DNA of 64,000 nucleotides from [Clostridium] hylemonae DSM 15053. GTDB taxonomy: Bacteria > Bacillota > Clostridia > Lachnospirales > Lachnospiraceae. The stretch lies in contig NZ_CP036524.1 of assembly GCF_008281175.1 (NCBI RefSeq), positions 248,001-312,000 on the forward strand, written 5' to 3'. A program made the translations under genes and the position numbers. Each line of letters begins with the position of its first letter. Positions within the stretch are counted from its first letter, which is position 1. This document shows, piece after piece, positions 49,874 through 58,494 of the stretch. The notes beneath the pieces are model-generated. The model had not been told where the DNA came from, did not search any database, and was given only the letters and a program-made list of their open reading frames with translations.

Positions 49874-51084
49874 TGGAAAAGAGGCGTACTTCTTTATTTG
49901 AAAACGGGCTGATCTGGTTCGGCGCGGGTGTTTCCATCGCCGAGATCCTCACCGGCACTTATCTGGCGCCGCTTGGGTTCGGGAAAGGACTGGCCGCCAT
50001 CCTCATCGGCCACGTCATCGGGTGTACCATGCTCTTTTTTGCCGGCCTCATTGGAGCCAGGACGAGAAAAAGCGCCATGGAGACTGTTAAAATGAGCTTT
50101 GGACAAAAAGGCAGTCTGCTCTTTTCTCTGTTAAATGTACTGCAGCTGGCCGGCTGGACCGCGATCATGATATACGACGGCGCGCTGGCGGCGGACGGGG
50201 TGATAAAGACAGGCGCGTGGTTATGGTGCCTCGTCATAGGAGCGCTCATCCTTCTGTGGATCGCCATCGGCATCACAAATCTCGGAAAGATCAATACAGT
50301 TGCCATGGCGGCATTGTTTGTTCTGACGCTCATTCTGAGCAAAGTGATATTTTTCGGCGGCGCCCATGCCGGAATCATCTCCGGCGAAGGGATGACGTTC
50401 GGAGCCGCGGTGGAACTGTCCGTGGCCATGCCCCTGTCCTGGCTGCCGCTGATCAGCGATTATACGAGAGAGGCCCGCAGTCCGGTGAAGGCTACTGCCG
50501 TAAGCGCTGTCGTCTATGGCGTGATCAGCTGCTGGATGTATGTGATCGGAATGGGAGCAGCCATATATACAGGGGTATATGATATCGCCCAGATCATGCT
50601 GAAGGCCGGTCTCGGGATCGCCGCGCTTCTCATCGTTATTTTCTCCACAGTGACGACTACCTTTCTGGACGCATATTCGGCAGGCATATCCAGCGAATCC
50701 ATTGCAGCAAAGCTGAACGGCAAGTACGTTGCGGCTGCTGTGACGGTCATCGGGACGGGAGCGGCGATTCTGTTTCCAATGGACAATATCACGGATTTTC
50801 TCTACCTGATAGGTTCTGTGTTCGCGCCGATGACAGCGATACAGATCGCAGACTTTTTCCTGCTGAAACGGGACAGCAGCAAGACGGCAGTCAATACGGC
50901 CAGCCTGCTCGTATGGCTGGCCGGGTTTGCGGCATACCGCATCCTTATGAACATCGACATGCCGGTGGGCAATACGCTTCCCTGCATGGTGATAACTGTA
51001 GCATTGTGCGTGATTGCCCAGCTGCGGACAAAGAGAGGCAGAGATGCCAAAGCGCTGCAGACGCCAGGTGAGGCGGACCTATAA
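49873..51084 (+). CDS. cytX: Putative hydroxymethylpyrimidine transporter (CytX)
   Basis: A 403-residue membrane protein of the nucleobase:cation symporter-1 family with about 12 helices. It opens with LIWFGAGVSIAEILTGTYLA, typical of CytX, and has the SWLPLISDYTREA motif. CytX genes lie behind THI-box riboswitches and are inferred to import HMP. GGGGAGG ten bases before the ATG. It ends the thiM-thiE-HAD-thiD-cytX operon, which therefore makes a complete salvage route from thiazole and HMP. Confidence 0.9.
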   Translation: MEKRRTSLFENGLIWFGAGVSIAEILTGTYLAPLGFGKGLAAILIGHVIGCTMLFFAGLIGARTRKSAMETVKMSFGQKGSLLFSLLNVLQLAGWTAIMIYDGALAADGVIKTGAWLWCLVIGALILLWIAIGITNLGKINTVAMAALFVLTLILSKVIFFGGAHAGIISGEGMTFGAAVELSVAMPLSWLPLISDYTREARSPVKATAVSAVVYGVISCWMYVIGMGAAIYTGVYDIAQIMLKAGLGIAALLIVIFSTVTTTFLDAYSAGISSESIAAKLNGKYVAAAVTVIGTGAAILFPMDNITDFLYLIGSVFAPMTAIQIADFFLLKRDSSKTAVNTASLLVWLAGFAAYRILMNIDMPVGNTLPCMVITVALCVIAQLRTKRGRDAKALQTPGEADL

Positions 51085-51132
51085 AGTATGCTGTTCAGAA
51101 TCAAAGCCGCGGCAACTGATGGGTCTGCCGCG

Positions 51133-51714
51133 TTACAGAAACAGGGAGGCGGCACAATATATAAGAAGCAGCGCCATGACAATATTGACTCCCTTTGTAT
51201 GTCTGGAGAGATATTTACAGAAAACCGAACCGCAGAGAGCCCAGACAAAGGAACCGGACGCGCCAACGAGCGCCAGAAGGATCGTGAAACCAATGAGTGC
51301 GCCGGCGGAGTGATAGACAGGCAGGATATAAAGCGTCATTGCCGTGACCGCATAGATGTAAATTTTCGGATTGGCAAACTGCAGTATCATGCCGGATAGA
51401 AAGCTGGCCTCTTTACTGGGATCTGCGCTTGGATCAACAGAACTTTTCCAGACCTTCCACGCAAGATAAAGCATATAGGCAGCCCCTAAGATCTGCATTA
51501 CAAACTTAAATTTGGGGAGCAGGGCAAACAGCGTCGTGCTGAACACCATGCAAGCCGTCATTACAATGACAAATCCGGCCAGGATACCGAGATTAAAACG
51601 GTAGCTGCGGCGTATGCCAAGCCGCACCGCATTACTCATGGACAGTAAATTGTTGGCTCCCGGGGTATACGCTGTGACAAAACAGTAGATCAGAAAATCA
51701 GATAAATGAAACAT
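51133..51714 (-). CDS. LysE/RhtB family exporter
   Basis: A 193-residue membrane protein with about six helices: FLIYCFVTAYTPGANNLLSM carries the TPGAN motif of LysE exporters, and ILQFANPKIYIYAVTAM the second NPK motif. These export amino acids or small metabolites. Divergently transcribed from an XRE-cupin regulator, a common pairing in which the regulator controls the exporter. GAGGAGG before the ATG. Confidence 0.9.
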   Translation of the reverse strand: MFHLSDFLIYCFVTAYTPGANNLLSMSNAVRLGIRRSYRFNLGILAGFVIVMTACMVFSTTLFALLPKFKFVMQILGAAYMLYLAWKVWKSSVDPSADPSKEASFLSGMILQFANPKIYIYAVTAMTLYILPVYHSAGALIGFTILLALVGASGSFVWALCGSVFCKYLSRHTKGVNIVMALLLIYCAASLFL

Positions 51715-51757
51715 ATTGGACCTCCTCTGCCTTCATAAATGAAGGACGCTTAATTGT

Positions 51758-51853
51758 ATATTCTCTTTACAAGTCCGGACAAAAATTATATAATGATACA
51801 AAGAGAATATTATATTGCACTTGTACGATATAATAATACAATATGTGCAATAT
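51758..51853. promoter_or_regulatory. Divergent control region with two inverted-repeat pairs
   Basis: ATATTCTCTTT (51758-51768) and AAAGAGAATAT (51800-51810) form one inverted pair; ATATTGCAC (51812-51820) and GTGCAATAT (51845-51853) form a second. Both lie between the exporter and its presumed regulator. Binding by the XRE-cupin protein is inferred. Confidence 0.5.
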
Positions 51854-51879
51854 ATTGTCAATAGGAAAGGAGATTATTT

Positions 51880-52431
51880 ATGGATCCCATGAATATGATT
51901 GTCGCCAAAAATATTCGGAGACTGCGTGAAGAAAATAAGCTCAGCATGGAGGAACTGTCAAAACTGAGCAGTGTCAGTAAAAGCATGCTTGCTCAGATTG
52001 AACGTGGAGAGGCTAATCCGACCATATCCACGCTTTGGAAGATCTCGAACGGGATGAAGGTACCTTTCGATCATTTGACAGTTCGTCCAAAAACTTCTTA
52101 TGAGATCGTGAACACTTCGGAAATACAGCCGCTGCTTGAAGATGGAGGAAGGGTAAAGAATTATCCTGTTTTCCCGGACGATGAAAACCGCAGATTTGCT
52201 GTATATTACCTGGAATTAGATAAAGGAAGTTATTGGGAGTCAGAGCCGCACCTGAAAGGAACGACCGAATTTATCACTATCTTTGCAGGCTGCGTTGAGA
52301 TCAGCGCCGGCGGGCAGCAGTTTACTGTTGGCAGAGGTGAAAGCATACGGTTTAGGGCTGACAGCACTCATTCTTATAAAAATACAGGAGATGAGACTGC
52401 GATTTTGCATATGATAATATATAATCCATAA
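51880..52431 (+). CDS. XRE-cupin regulator
   Basis: A 183-residue regulator: an N-terminal helix-turn-helix (NIRRLREENKLSMEELSKLS ... SKSMLAQIERGEANPTISTL) and a C-terminal cupin domain (ELDKGSYWESEPHLKGTTEF ... GGQQFTVGRGESIRFRADS) that may bind a small ligand. The layout matches PuuR/HipB-like regulators next to amino acid exporters or peptidases. Divergent to the LysE gene, so it probably controls it. Confidence 0.9.
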   Translation: MDPMNMIVAKNIRRLREENKLSMEELSKLSSVSKSMLAQIERGEANPTISTLWKISNGMKVPFDHLTVRPKTSYEIVNTSEIQPLLEDGGRVKNYPVFPDDENRRFAVYYLELDKGSYWESEPHLKGTTEFITIFAGCVEISAGGQQFTVGRGESIRFRADSTHSYKNTGDETAILHMIIYNP

Positions 52432-52469
52432 ATAACGAGAATCTTACAAAAGTGAGTTTAGTGGCAAAA

Positions 52470-52514
52470 GCGCATTCTGTCCGCGGTAAAACGGACAGAG
52501 TGCGCCTTTCTTTT
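52470..52514 (+). terminator. Terminator after the XRE-cupin gene
   Basis: GCGCATTCTGTCCG (52470-52483) pairs with CGGACAGAGTGCGC (52492-52505), then CTTTCTTTT. Confidence 0.8.
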
Positions 52515-52630
52515 ACTGATTTTACATGCTGAAGTGAAACAGAGTACATAAATGAAGCGGTGGCGTACATATATAAGTTTGCTTTGCCTTCTATAAATTG
52601 TTAAAATGGAAAAAAGAGAGGAGTCCATTT

Positions 52631-53983
52631 ATGAATATGCATTGGTTTTTGTGGGGAATCCTTCTCACAGCTATGGAAATCTTTCTCAAGTATTATTTGC
52701 TGGAGAGACGGCTGGGAAGTGGTAAAAACGGGATGAAACCGATCGTGGGGGCGCTTATCATCTTTATCTTAATGGCCGTTTTCAGGAGTATGCCTGTAAA
52801 TTCGTCTTTCCTGCTTGGTATAAACTTTCTGGTTACTATCGGATATGCGTACGCTACATTTGGCAGCGGACAGATCGCGCGCATTGTATGGGGCTGCTTT
52901 GCGGGCCTGCTCCCTGCCATTACTGACACTTTGGCAGTGCTTATCGCTGAGACCTTCCACTACGGGGATCTGTCCGGGATGTGGAGTCCCGGCAGTGTGT
53001 GGTTTTACATTACAGCTACTTCCCTTATGATCGAGATTATCATTGTGCTGACTGCGGCAAACATAAAGAGCTATAGTACATACAGTCTGACAGTACGCCA
53101 GCTTCTGTTTCTTGTGGGCATGTCTGCGGTTTCCATCATAGCGTTGAATCTGCAGATGGAAATAGTATCTACGCTGGCAAATATGCTGGGAACACAGAAA
53201 GCGCAATATGAGGCGGTTTTTGTAAGCCTCTGTTTTCTGATCATACTGACTGCTCTTATATTTCTTGTATATAGCCTTGGAAAGCAGTCTCAGAAAACGA
53301 TCGAAAAAACATTGGAGGCCCGTCAGGAGCATCTGGAAAAAGAATATTACAGAAGTAACGAAGTCTCTGTTAATGCCCTGCGCGGCCTGCGGCATGATAT
53401 TTCAACTCATATGCATGTCATGAAGCGCTTAATGGATGAAGGGCGGACAGAAGAACTGCGGGAATACTTTGACAGTGTTGAAAATCAGTACAGAAAGAGT
53501 AGTGCGCTGTTTCTGACAGAGGATACGATGCTCAACGCACTGCTGACAAGTAAGCAGATGACTGCACAGAACAGCCATATCAATATGCAGCTCAGTTATG
53601 CCACTAAAAGAAGGATTCCTTTATCAACGGCCGATCTTTGTTCTCTGATGGGAAATATGATAGACAACGCCATGGATGCCTGCAAAAAAGTGACGGATGA
53701 GAAGCTGCGGTATATTGACATATCTGTAGGCGACAGGGGAGAAATGATCTACATCAAGGTAAAAAACGGTTCAGACGGCACTTATCATATTGTGGACGGG
53801 GAATTACAGACGACTAAAACAGGTACCGGACATGGAATCGGATTAAAACGTATCAGGAGTATTGCGGAAAGCGCCGGAGGATTCTTTGATATAAATCCAA
53901 GGCCGGATGTGTTCACCGCAATTGTGATGCTGCCGTCTGAACAGAAGGAGGGAGACCACCGTGATCAGAATCGCCATAATTGA
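52631..53983 (+). CDS. GHKL sensor histidine kinase (AgrC-like)
   Basis: A 450-residue sensor kinase. Six to seven membrane helices fill residues 1-205. A coiled stretch follows with the phospho-acceptor histidine in LRGLRHDISTHMHVMKRLM, then a GHKL ATPase: LMGNMIDNAMDACKK (N-box) and GTGHGIGLKRI (G-box). The layout is that of HPK10 peptide sensors such as AgrC. It shares a 23-base overlap with the LytTR response regulator. The trigger is probably a peptide or a cell-wall-active compound. GAGAGGAG precedes the ATG at 52631. Confidence 0.88.
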   Translation: MNMHWFLWGILLTAMEIFLKYYLLERRLGSGKNGMKPIVGALIIFILMAVFRSMPVNSSFLLGINFLVTIGYAYATFGSGQIARIVWGCFAGLLPAITDTLAVLIAETFHYGDLSGMWSPGSVWFYITATSLMIEIIIVLTAANIKSYSTYSLTVRQLLFLVGMSAVSIIALNLQMEIVSTLANMLGTQKAQYEAVFVSLCFLIILTALIFLVYSLGKQSQKTIEKTLEARQEHLEKEYYRSNEVSVNALRGLRHDISTHMHVMKRLMDEGRTEELREYFDSVENQYRKSSALFLTEDTMLNALLTSKQMTAQNSHINMQLSYATKRRIPLSTADLCSLMGNMIDNAMDACKKVTDEKLRYIDISVGDRGEMIYIKVKNGSDGTYHIVDGELQTTKTGTGHGIGLKRIRSIAESAGGFFDINPRPDVFTAIVMLPSEQKEGDHRDQNRHN

Positions 53984-54647
53984 GGACGAGCCTATATATT
54001 GCGACGAGCTGGTGTGTCTGCTTCAGGAATGTGCCGGCAGTAAGACGATGGAAATCAACTGTTTTGCTTCCGGAGAGGAATTTCTGGAATCCGGCCGGAC
54101 AGACAATTCTTATGCGGCTGTCTTTGTCGATATTGAACTAAAGGGGATAAACGGACTGGAACTGGCAAGAATCATGCGCAGTACCGGGTATAAGAATATG
54201 CTCGTGTTCACTACGAATTATGAACAGTACGTGTATGACGGGTACGAGGTGGAAGCCTTCCGTTATCTTAGAAAGCCGGTAAAAAAGCAGGATGTCCAGT
54301 CGTGCTTAGATCGTGTCAGCCGGAATATGCGTGAGGCGATGCTTGTATTTTCATTTAACAGAAAAAAATACAGTATCAGTTACCGTGATATTATCTATAT
54401 ATCCAGCTATGGGCATTACCTGACCATTCACACTGCAGAGCAGGATTATAAATGGAAATATCTGATCAAAGACTTACAGCCGCATTTGCCGGAACAGTTT
54501 ATCCGCTGCCACCGATCCTTTGTTGTAAATCTGGATTTTATGCGTAAGCTGGACGGAAAGCGGCTGGTATTAAAAAATGGCGGGGAGATCGATGTGGCTG
54601 GAAATTATCTGCCCAGTGTGCGCAAAGCGATCACCAGTACGATCTGA
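53961..54647 (+). CDS. LytTR response regulator
   Basis: A 228-residue regulator: receiver domain (IIEDEPIYCDEL, phospho-acceptor Asp in AVFVDIELKGINGLEL, LRKPVKKQD) followed by a LytTR domain (YSISYRDIIYISSYGHYLTIHT ... FIRCHRSFVVNLDFMRKL). AgrA/VirR-like. It starts with GTG within the kinase gene. Likely target: the FtsX-type ABC genes right behind it. Confidence 0.9.
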   Translation: MIRIAIIEDEPIYCDELVCLLQECAGSKTMEINCFASGEEFLESGRTDNSYAAVFVDIELKGINGLELARIMRSTGYKNMLVFTTNYEQYVYDGYEVEAFRYLRKPVKKQDVQSCLDRVSRNMREAMLVFSFNRKKYSISYRDIIYISSYGHYLTIHTAEQDYKWKYLIKDLQPHLPEQFIRCHRSFVVNLDFMRKLDGKRLVLKNGGEIDVAGNYLPSVRKAITSTI

Positions 54648-54663
54648 AAGGAGAGGGAAGGAA

Positions 54664-56025
54664 ATGGCCGGAAAAATAAGGTTGTATAACCGAGCCCTCA
54701 TCTATATAGTCAGAAAAAAATCACAAAGCATACGTTTGTTCATTGTATTTTTTATATTATTTACTTTAGTCATGACAGGTATCACCATAAGCAATGCGGC
54801 TGGGAAAGCGGCTGACGGACTGCGGAACACGCTCGGGGGCTACTTCAAATTAGAAGAAGATCCGGAATATGCGGGGAAACGCGAAGCTATAACCGACACC
54901 CTGGCAGAGCGCATTGAAAAGCTGGACGGTATTGAGCGCAGCAATAAAATCAATACTGAATACCTGTATACCCCAAAGCTGACTTTGCGTGCAGGACGGT
55001 TTTCCCGGGAGGGAGATATAAAAGCACAGATGGCGCGGTTTCTGGGAAATTCGGACAGCAGTCTGAATGAGTTTTTTATACGGCGGTCCTTTTGCCTGAC
55101 AAAAGGCCGTCATATTGGCCCCGGCGATGTGGAGAAGGCCGTTATATCAGAAAGTCTTGCGGATATAAATGAACTGGACATCGGGGATTTTATAGAAGGG
55201 GTGCTTTATACCCAGGACAATTCAAGAGTTCTTGGAAACTACAAATGGGAAGTCATCGGAATCTTCGCGGAGAATACGGTACAGGAGAGCAGCGGGCTGA
55301 CTGCGGAATGTGATCTTAGGGATAATTTTATCTTTGTAGATGAAACTTCCCTTATGAATGTACAGACAGATGAGAGTGAAGAAAATGCAGGAAAATACCG
55401 GGAAGCAGTTTTTTTTCTGGAGGACCCTGCACGATCAGATCAGGTTGTGAAAGAGGTTTTCCGATTAGATGGCGTCAACTGGGATTCATTTTGTATCAAG
55501 GAAAACAATAAGGCATACGAAAAAGCAGCGGCGCCTTTGAAAAAACTGAGGCTGCAGACAGAGGTCCTGCTTCTTATGATCATAGGAATCAGTATAGTGC
55601 TTGTAACGCTGCTTCTGTTTATGTGGATGAGGGAACGCCTCAGGGAAGTGGGAATTCTGCGCTCCATAGGCATTTCCAAATTATCGGTCATCGGACAGCA
55701 CATGACGGAGACGCTGCTGGTCGTTCTGGCGGCACTTGTGCTGACAGTTCCGGCCACGCATCTGCTGACAGACTATGCGCAGAAAAGGATCGCAGATACG
55801 GATGTTGTTGTGGAGGACCAGAAAAACGAGCTCCGTCAAATAACGGATGCGCCGGCAGATTCTGAGGAGACAGAAGAATACGTAGAAATAACAGTCTCAG
55901 TCGGGAGAAAGGAATTCTGGTTCGTCGTCCTATATGGTCTGGGGCTCAGTGCTGCTGCAGTCGGGGTGTCATCTATCCGGATCATCCGTATGAAGCCCAG
56001 GGACATCATGGCGGCATTGGAGTAA
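54664..56025 (+). CDS. FtsX-like ABC transporter permease 1
   Basis: A 453-residue permease with an N-terminal helix (IRLFIVFFILFTLVMTGITI), a long extracellular MacB-like region, and a C-terminal three-helix FtsX core (LLLMIIGISIVLVTLLLFMW ... REVGILRSIGISK). It starts behind GGAGAGGGAAGG, 17 bases after the regulator gene. Together with the next two genes it forms an ABC system of the antimicrobial-peptide sensing or export type, though BceAB has a single larger permease whereas this one has two similar subunits. Confidence 0.82.
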   Translation: MAGKIRLYNRALIYIVRKKSQSIRLFIVFFILFTLVMTGITISNAAGKAADGLRNTLGGYFKLEEDPEYAGKREAITDTLAERIEKLDGIERSNKINTEYLYTPKLTLRAGRFSREGDIKAQMARFLGNSDSSLNEFFIRRSFCLTKGRHIGPGDVEKAVISESLADINELDIGDFIEGVLYTQDNSRVLGNYKWEVIGIFAENTVQESSGLTAECDLRDNFIFVDETSLMNVQTDESEENAGKYREAVFFLEDPARSDQVVKEVFRLDGVNWDSFCIKENNKAYEKAAAPLKKLRLQTEVLLLMIIGISIVLVTLLLFMWMRERLREVGILRSIGISKLSVIGQHMTETLLVVLAALVLTVPATHLLTDYAQKRIADTDVVVEDQKNELRQITDAPADSEETEEYVEITVSVGRKEFWFVVLYGLGLSAAAVGVSSIRIIRMKPRDIMAALE

Positions 56026-56038
56026 GGGGGGGATTCTT

Positions 56039-57523
56039 ATGTCATTGCTGAAACGGGCATTTTTATATGTAGCAAGAAAAAAAACCAGGAGTATATTGCT
56101 GCTGCTTGTAACGTGCGTGATGTCAGCTTTTTTACTCATTGGGATCTCTATTAAGTCAAGTGCGGACCAGGCGGCAAAAGAGCTGCGCAAAAGCATGGGC
56201 GGCAGTTTTATCGTGAAGATCGATAATAATGCCCCCGAACGCTGCGAGGCAGTAACACATGAGAGCGGATATTCTTATATAAGATACAAAGGGCCGTTCA
56301 TAACAGAGGAGATGCTGCAGAGCATTCTGGCTGTCGAAGGCGTCAGCGGATATACGGTCAATCATAATTATATGTCTCTGTTTGTTGATCTGGAATTATT
56401 TCCAGGCATGTATGCAGATATGTATAAGGATATTGTAGAGAACGATTACCCGGATAAGGATCCTCCTGACAGAAGAGCGGATTATCAGGTAGCCATGAAC
56501 AGCACCCTGCTCTTTGGTGAAAAGGACAGTCAGATGCAGGAATATTTCCGGTCAGGTGCGCTTACCCTTGTTTCAGGGAGGCATCTTACAAAGGGAGATG
56601 AACGTCAGGCGCTTATCTCCGCGGATATGGCGAAAAGAAATGATCTGACGATCGGAGATACATTTACAGTTGAAAATAAAGAGGGAAATGTGATGATCAG
56701 TGATGACCCTGTGAGATCAATGGGGCCGCCGGTGGAACTGACCGTCCTCGGGATATTTGATGTTAATTTTCAGCAGGAAATATCTATTTTTACAACGGAG
56801 GATATGATCGCCCATAACTATATCTTTACAGACACAGATACCTATACGCAGCTTCGGGAATATCGGGGGATCAAAGAGGATTCTGCCTATAGTGAGCTGA
56901 CGTTTTTTGTGGATGACCCGCAAATGTCGGACCGTGTTCTTAATAAAGTGCGGTCTCTAAAAAATATAGAGTGGGATAAATATATCCTGAAGCTGGATGA
57001 TTCTTCCTACCGTGCGTCCATCAAACCATTACAGCGCATGAGCGGGTTTTCTGCCTTCCTGATGACGGCGTCTGTACTTGGCGTACTCACTGTTCAGTAT
57101 CTTATATTGAATATGTGGACCAGGGGCAGAAGAAAAGAAATTGGCATCCTTCTTTCTATAGGGATCCAGAAAAGAATGATCAGGATGCAGCTCATACTGG
57201 AAAGCGTGATGATATGTGCGGCCGCTCTGATGCTCGCCCTATGCATTGCAGGCTTTGCGTCCGGACATTTGGGGCGTCTGGCAGAGCGCGCGGCAGCCCC
57301 GGATGCCGGGGGTGATGCATTTACGGTTGAATATGATACAGGGGAACTGGCGCCTGATATTGACAAGGTCTCAGCCAGCCCGGTTCAATTAAGTTATCCG
57401 GTGAGTCCGGCAAACATTTTTGCGGTCGCAGTGCTCACCTTAGGTGTAACCGTGCTGAGTGTTTTTCTTGCATCCATACAGGCCTTAAAAATGAAACCGA
57501 AAGATATTTTGTCATCCATATAG
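56039..57523 (+). CDS. FtsX-like ABC transporter permease 2
   Basis: A 494-residue paralogue of the preceding permease with the same layout: N-terminal helix ILLLLVTCVMSAFLLIGISI, large extracellular domain, then AFLMTASVLGVLTVQYLIL and RRKEIGILLSIGIQKRMIRM as the FtsX core. The two permeases would form a heterodimer. GGGGGG-type ribosome site before the ATG. The gene ends 12 bases before the ATPase. Confidence 0.82.
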   Translation: MSLLKRAFLYVARKKTRSILLLLVTCVMSAFLLIGISIKSSADQAAKELRKSMGGSFIVKIDNNAPERCEAVTHESGYSYIRYKGPFITEEMLQSILAVEGVSGYTVNHNYMSLFVDLELFPGMYADMYKDIVENDYPDKDPPDRRADYQVAMNSTLLFGEKDSQMQEYFRSGALTLVSGRHLTKGDERQALISADMAKRNDLTIGDTFTVENKEGNVMISDDPVRSMGPPVELTVLGIFDVNFQQEISIFTTEDMIAHNYIFTDTDTYTQLREYRGIKEDSAYSELTFFVDDPQMSDRVLNKVRSLKNIEWDKYILKLDDSSYRASIKPLQRMSGFSAFLMTASVLGVLTVQYLILNMWTRGRRKEIGILLSIGIQKRMIRMQLILESVMICAAALMLALCIAGFASGHLGRLAERAAAPDAGGDAFTVEYDTGELAPDIDKVSASPVQLSYPVSPANIFAVAVLTLGVTVLSVFLASIQALKMKPKDILSSI

Positions 57524-57535
57524 CGGAGGATCGTG

Positions 57536-58174
57536 ATGAGCATAATAGAATTAAGAAATGTCAGTTACTATTATACACCGGGCAGATACATACTGAACCA
57601 TGTGAATGTCTCATTTGCTGCCGGGAAAATGTATGTCATAACAGGTCCGTCGGGCTGTGGAAAAACGACGCTTCTCTCTCTGCTCGGCGGGCTTGACACA
57701 CCGAAAGAGGGGGCTGTTTTTTACAGGGACAGTGAGATTACCGGGGCTGGCCTTGAAAAGCACCGGAGGAACAATGTTTCGTTTGTCTTCCAAAACTATA
57801 ATCTGATTGAGTACATGACTTCCATAGAAAATGTGCGTTTGACGGCAAAGACAGATCCTCTGCCCATACTGGAACGGCTGGGGTTAAGCGCAGAAGAATC
57901 CGGGCGAAATATATTAAAGCTTTCAGGGGGACAGCAGCAGAGGGTGGCGATCGCGCGGGCTCTTGCCTCACAGTCAGAGGTCATACTGGCAGATGAACCG
58001 ACGGGCAATCTGGATCAGGAAACTGCTGTGGAGATCACAGAAATATTAAGGGAAAGCGCTTCTGAATATAAAAAATGTGTGATCATTGTCTCGCATTCAG
58101 AAGAAGTGGCTCATATGGCGGAGGAAGTATATGAACTGTCGGAGGGAAAATTGCAGAAAAGGCGTTTTTGTTGA
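57536..58174 (+). CDS. ABC transporter ATP-binding protein (MacB/LolD type)
   Basis: A 212-residue ABC ATPase: Walker A GPSGCGKTT, Q-loop VFQNYNLIEYMTSIENV, signature LSGGQQQR, Walker B VILADEPTGNLDQET, H-loop IVSHSEEV. Sequence type is LolD/MacB/BceA-like. It serves the two FtsX permeases upstream; the five genes from 52631 to here read as one operon (kinase, regulator, permease, permease, ATPase). GGAGGA five bases before the ATG. Confidence 0.92.
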   Translation: MSIIELRNVSYYYTPGRYILNHVNVSFAAGKMYVITGPSGCGKTTLLSLLGGLDTPKEGAVFYRDSEITGAGLEKHRRNNVSFVFQNYNLIEYMTSIENVRLTAKTDPLPILERLGLSAEESGRNILKLSGGQQQRVAIARALASQSEVILADEPTGNLDQETAVEITEILRESASEYKKCVIIVSHSEEVAHMAEEVYELSEGKLQKRRFC

Positions 58175-58199
58175 CTTGACAGAGCGTATCTGCTATAAT
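58171..58199 (+). promoter_or_regulatory. ABC-F leader promoter
   Basis: TTGACT (58171-58176), 17-base spacer, TATAAT (58194-58199) preceded by TGC (extended -10). The -35 overlaps the stop codon of the upstream gene. Confidence 0.75.
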
Positions 58200-58233
58200 C
58201 GGGGCAGATTATAAAGAGATGGGAGATGAAAGG

Positions 58234-58254
58234 ATGAATTCAACTTCTTGCTAA
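58234..58254 (+). CDS. Six-residue leader peptide MNSTSC
   Basis: An ATG at 58234 opens a frame of six codons (M-N-S-T-S-C) ended by TAA at 58252-58254. GGGAG at 58221-58225 gives a proper ribosome site. The coding bases 58239-58251 are complementary to 58324-58337, so a ribosome on this frame blocks that pairing. Evidence for translation is only positional, but the fit to an attenuator is close. Confidence 0.6.
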   Translation: MNSTSC

Positions 58255-58280
58255 TGATTTAAGTGCATGGTAAAGGCTTT

Positions 58281-58311
58281 CAGACGATATTTACATATAT
58301 CGTGTCTTTTT
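58281..58311 (+). terminator. Upstream hairpin in the ABC-F leader
   Basis: AGACGATAT and ATATCGTGTCT pair with a small bulge, followed by TTTTT. It may be an additional early terminator or pause site. Confidence 0.5.
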
Positions 58312-58403
58312 GCCGTGCGCAGAGCAGGAAAGTTGAACTGTCCGTCCGTCTTTAACTATACAGATATCTTCCGGCCCGGGCGCCGGAGGTCAGTTGCGTG
58401 TAG

Positions 58404-58437
58404 AAGGCTGTAGGAATGTACTTTCCTGCGGCTTTTT
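58404..58437 (+). terminator. Terminator of the ABC-F attenuator
   Basis: A 13-bp stem with wobble pairs (58404-58416 with 58423-58435) and a T-run. It lies 40 bases before the AGGAGG of the ABC-F gene. Confidence 0.8.
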
Positions 58438-58494
58438 CTATTCGGAGAGAAACAAGGTAATGTGATCTGATCTTTTAACAGGAGGTATGTGTAT

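Larger units (their letters stand above)
58239..58437 (+). promoter_or_regulatory. Ribosome-mediated attenuator of the ABC-F gene
   Basis: Three segments compete. Segment 1 (58239-58251, within the leader peptide) pairs with segment 2 (58324-58337). Segment 2, bases 58324-58333 (GCAGGAAAGT), is also perfectly complementary to segment 3, ACTTTCCTGC (58420-58429), the 3' arm of the terminator at 58404-58437. If a drug stalls the ribosome on the peptide, 1:2 cannot form, 2:3 forms, and the terminator is broken. Confidence 0.75.
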
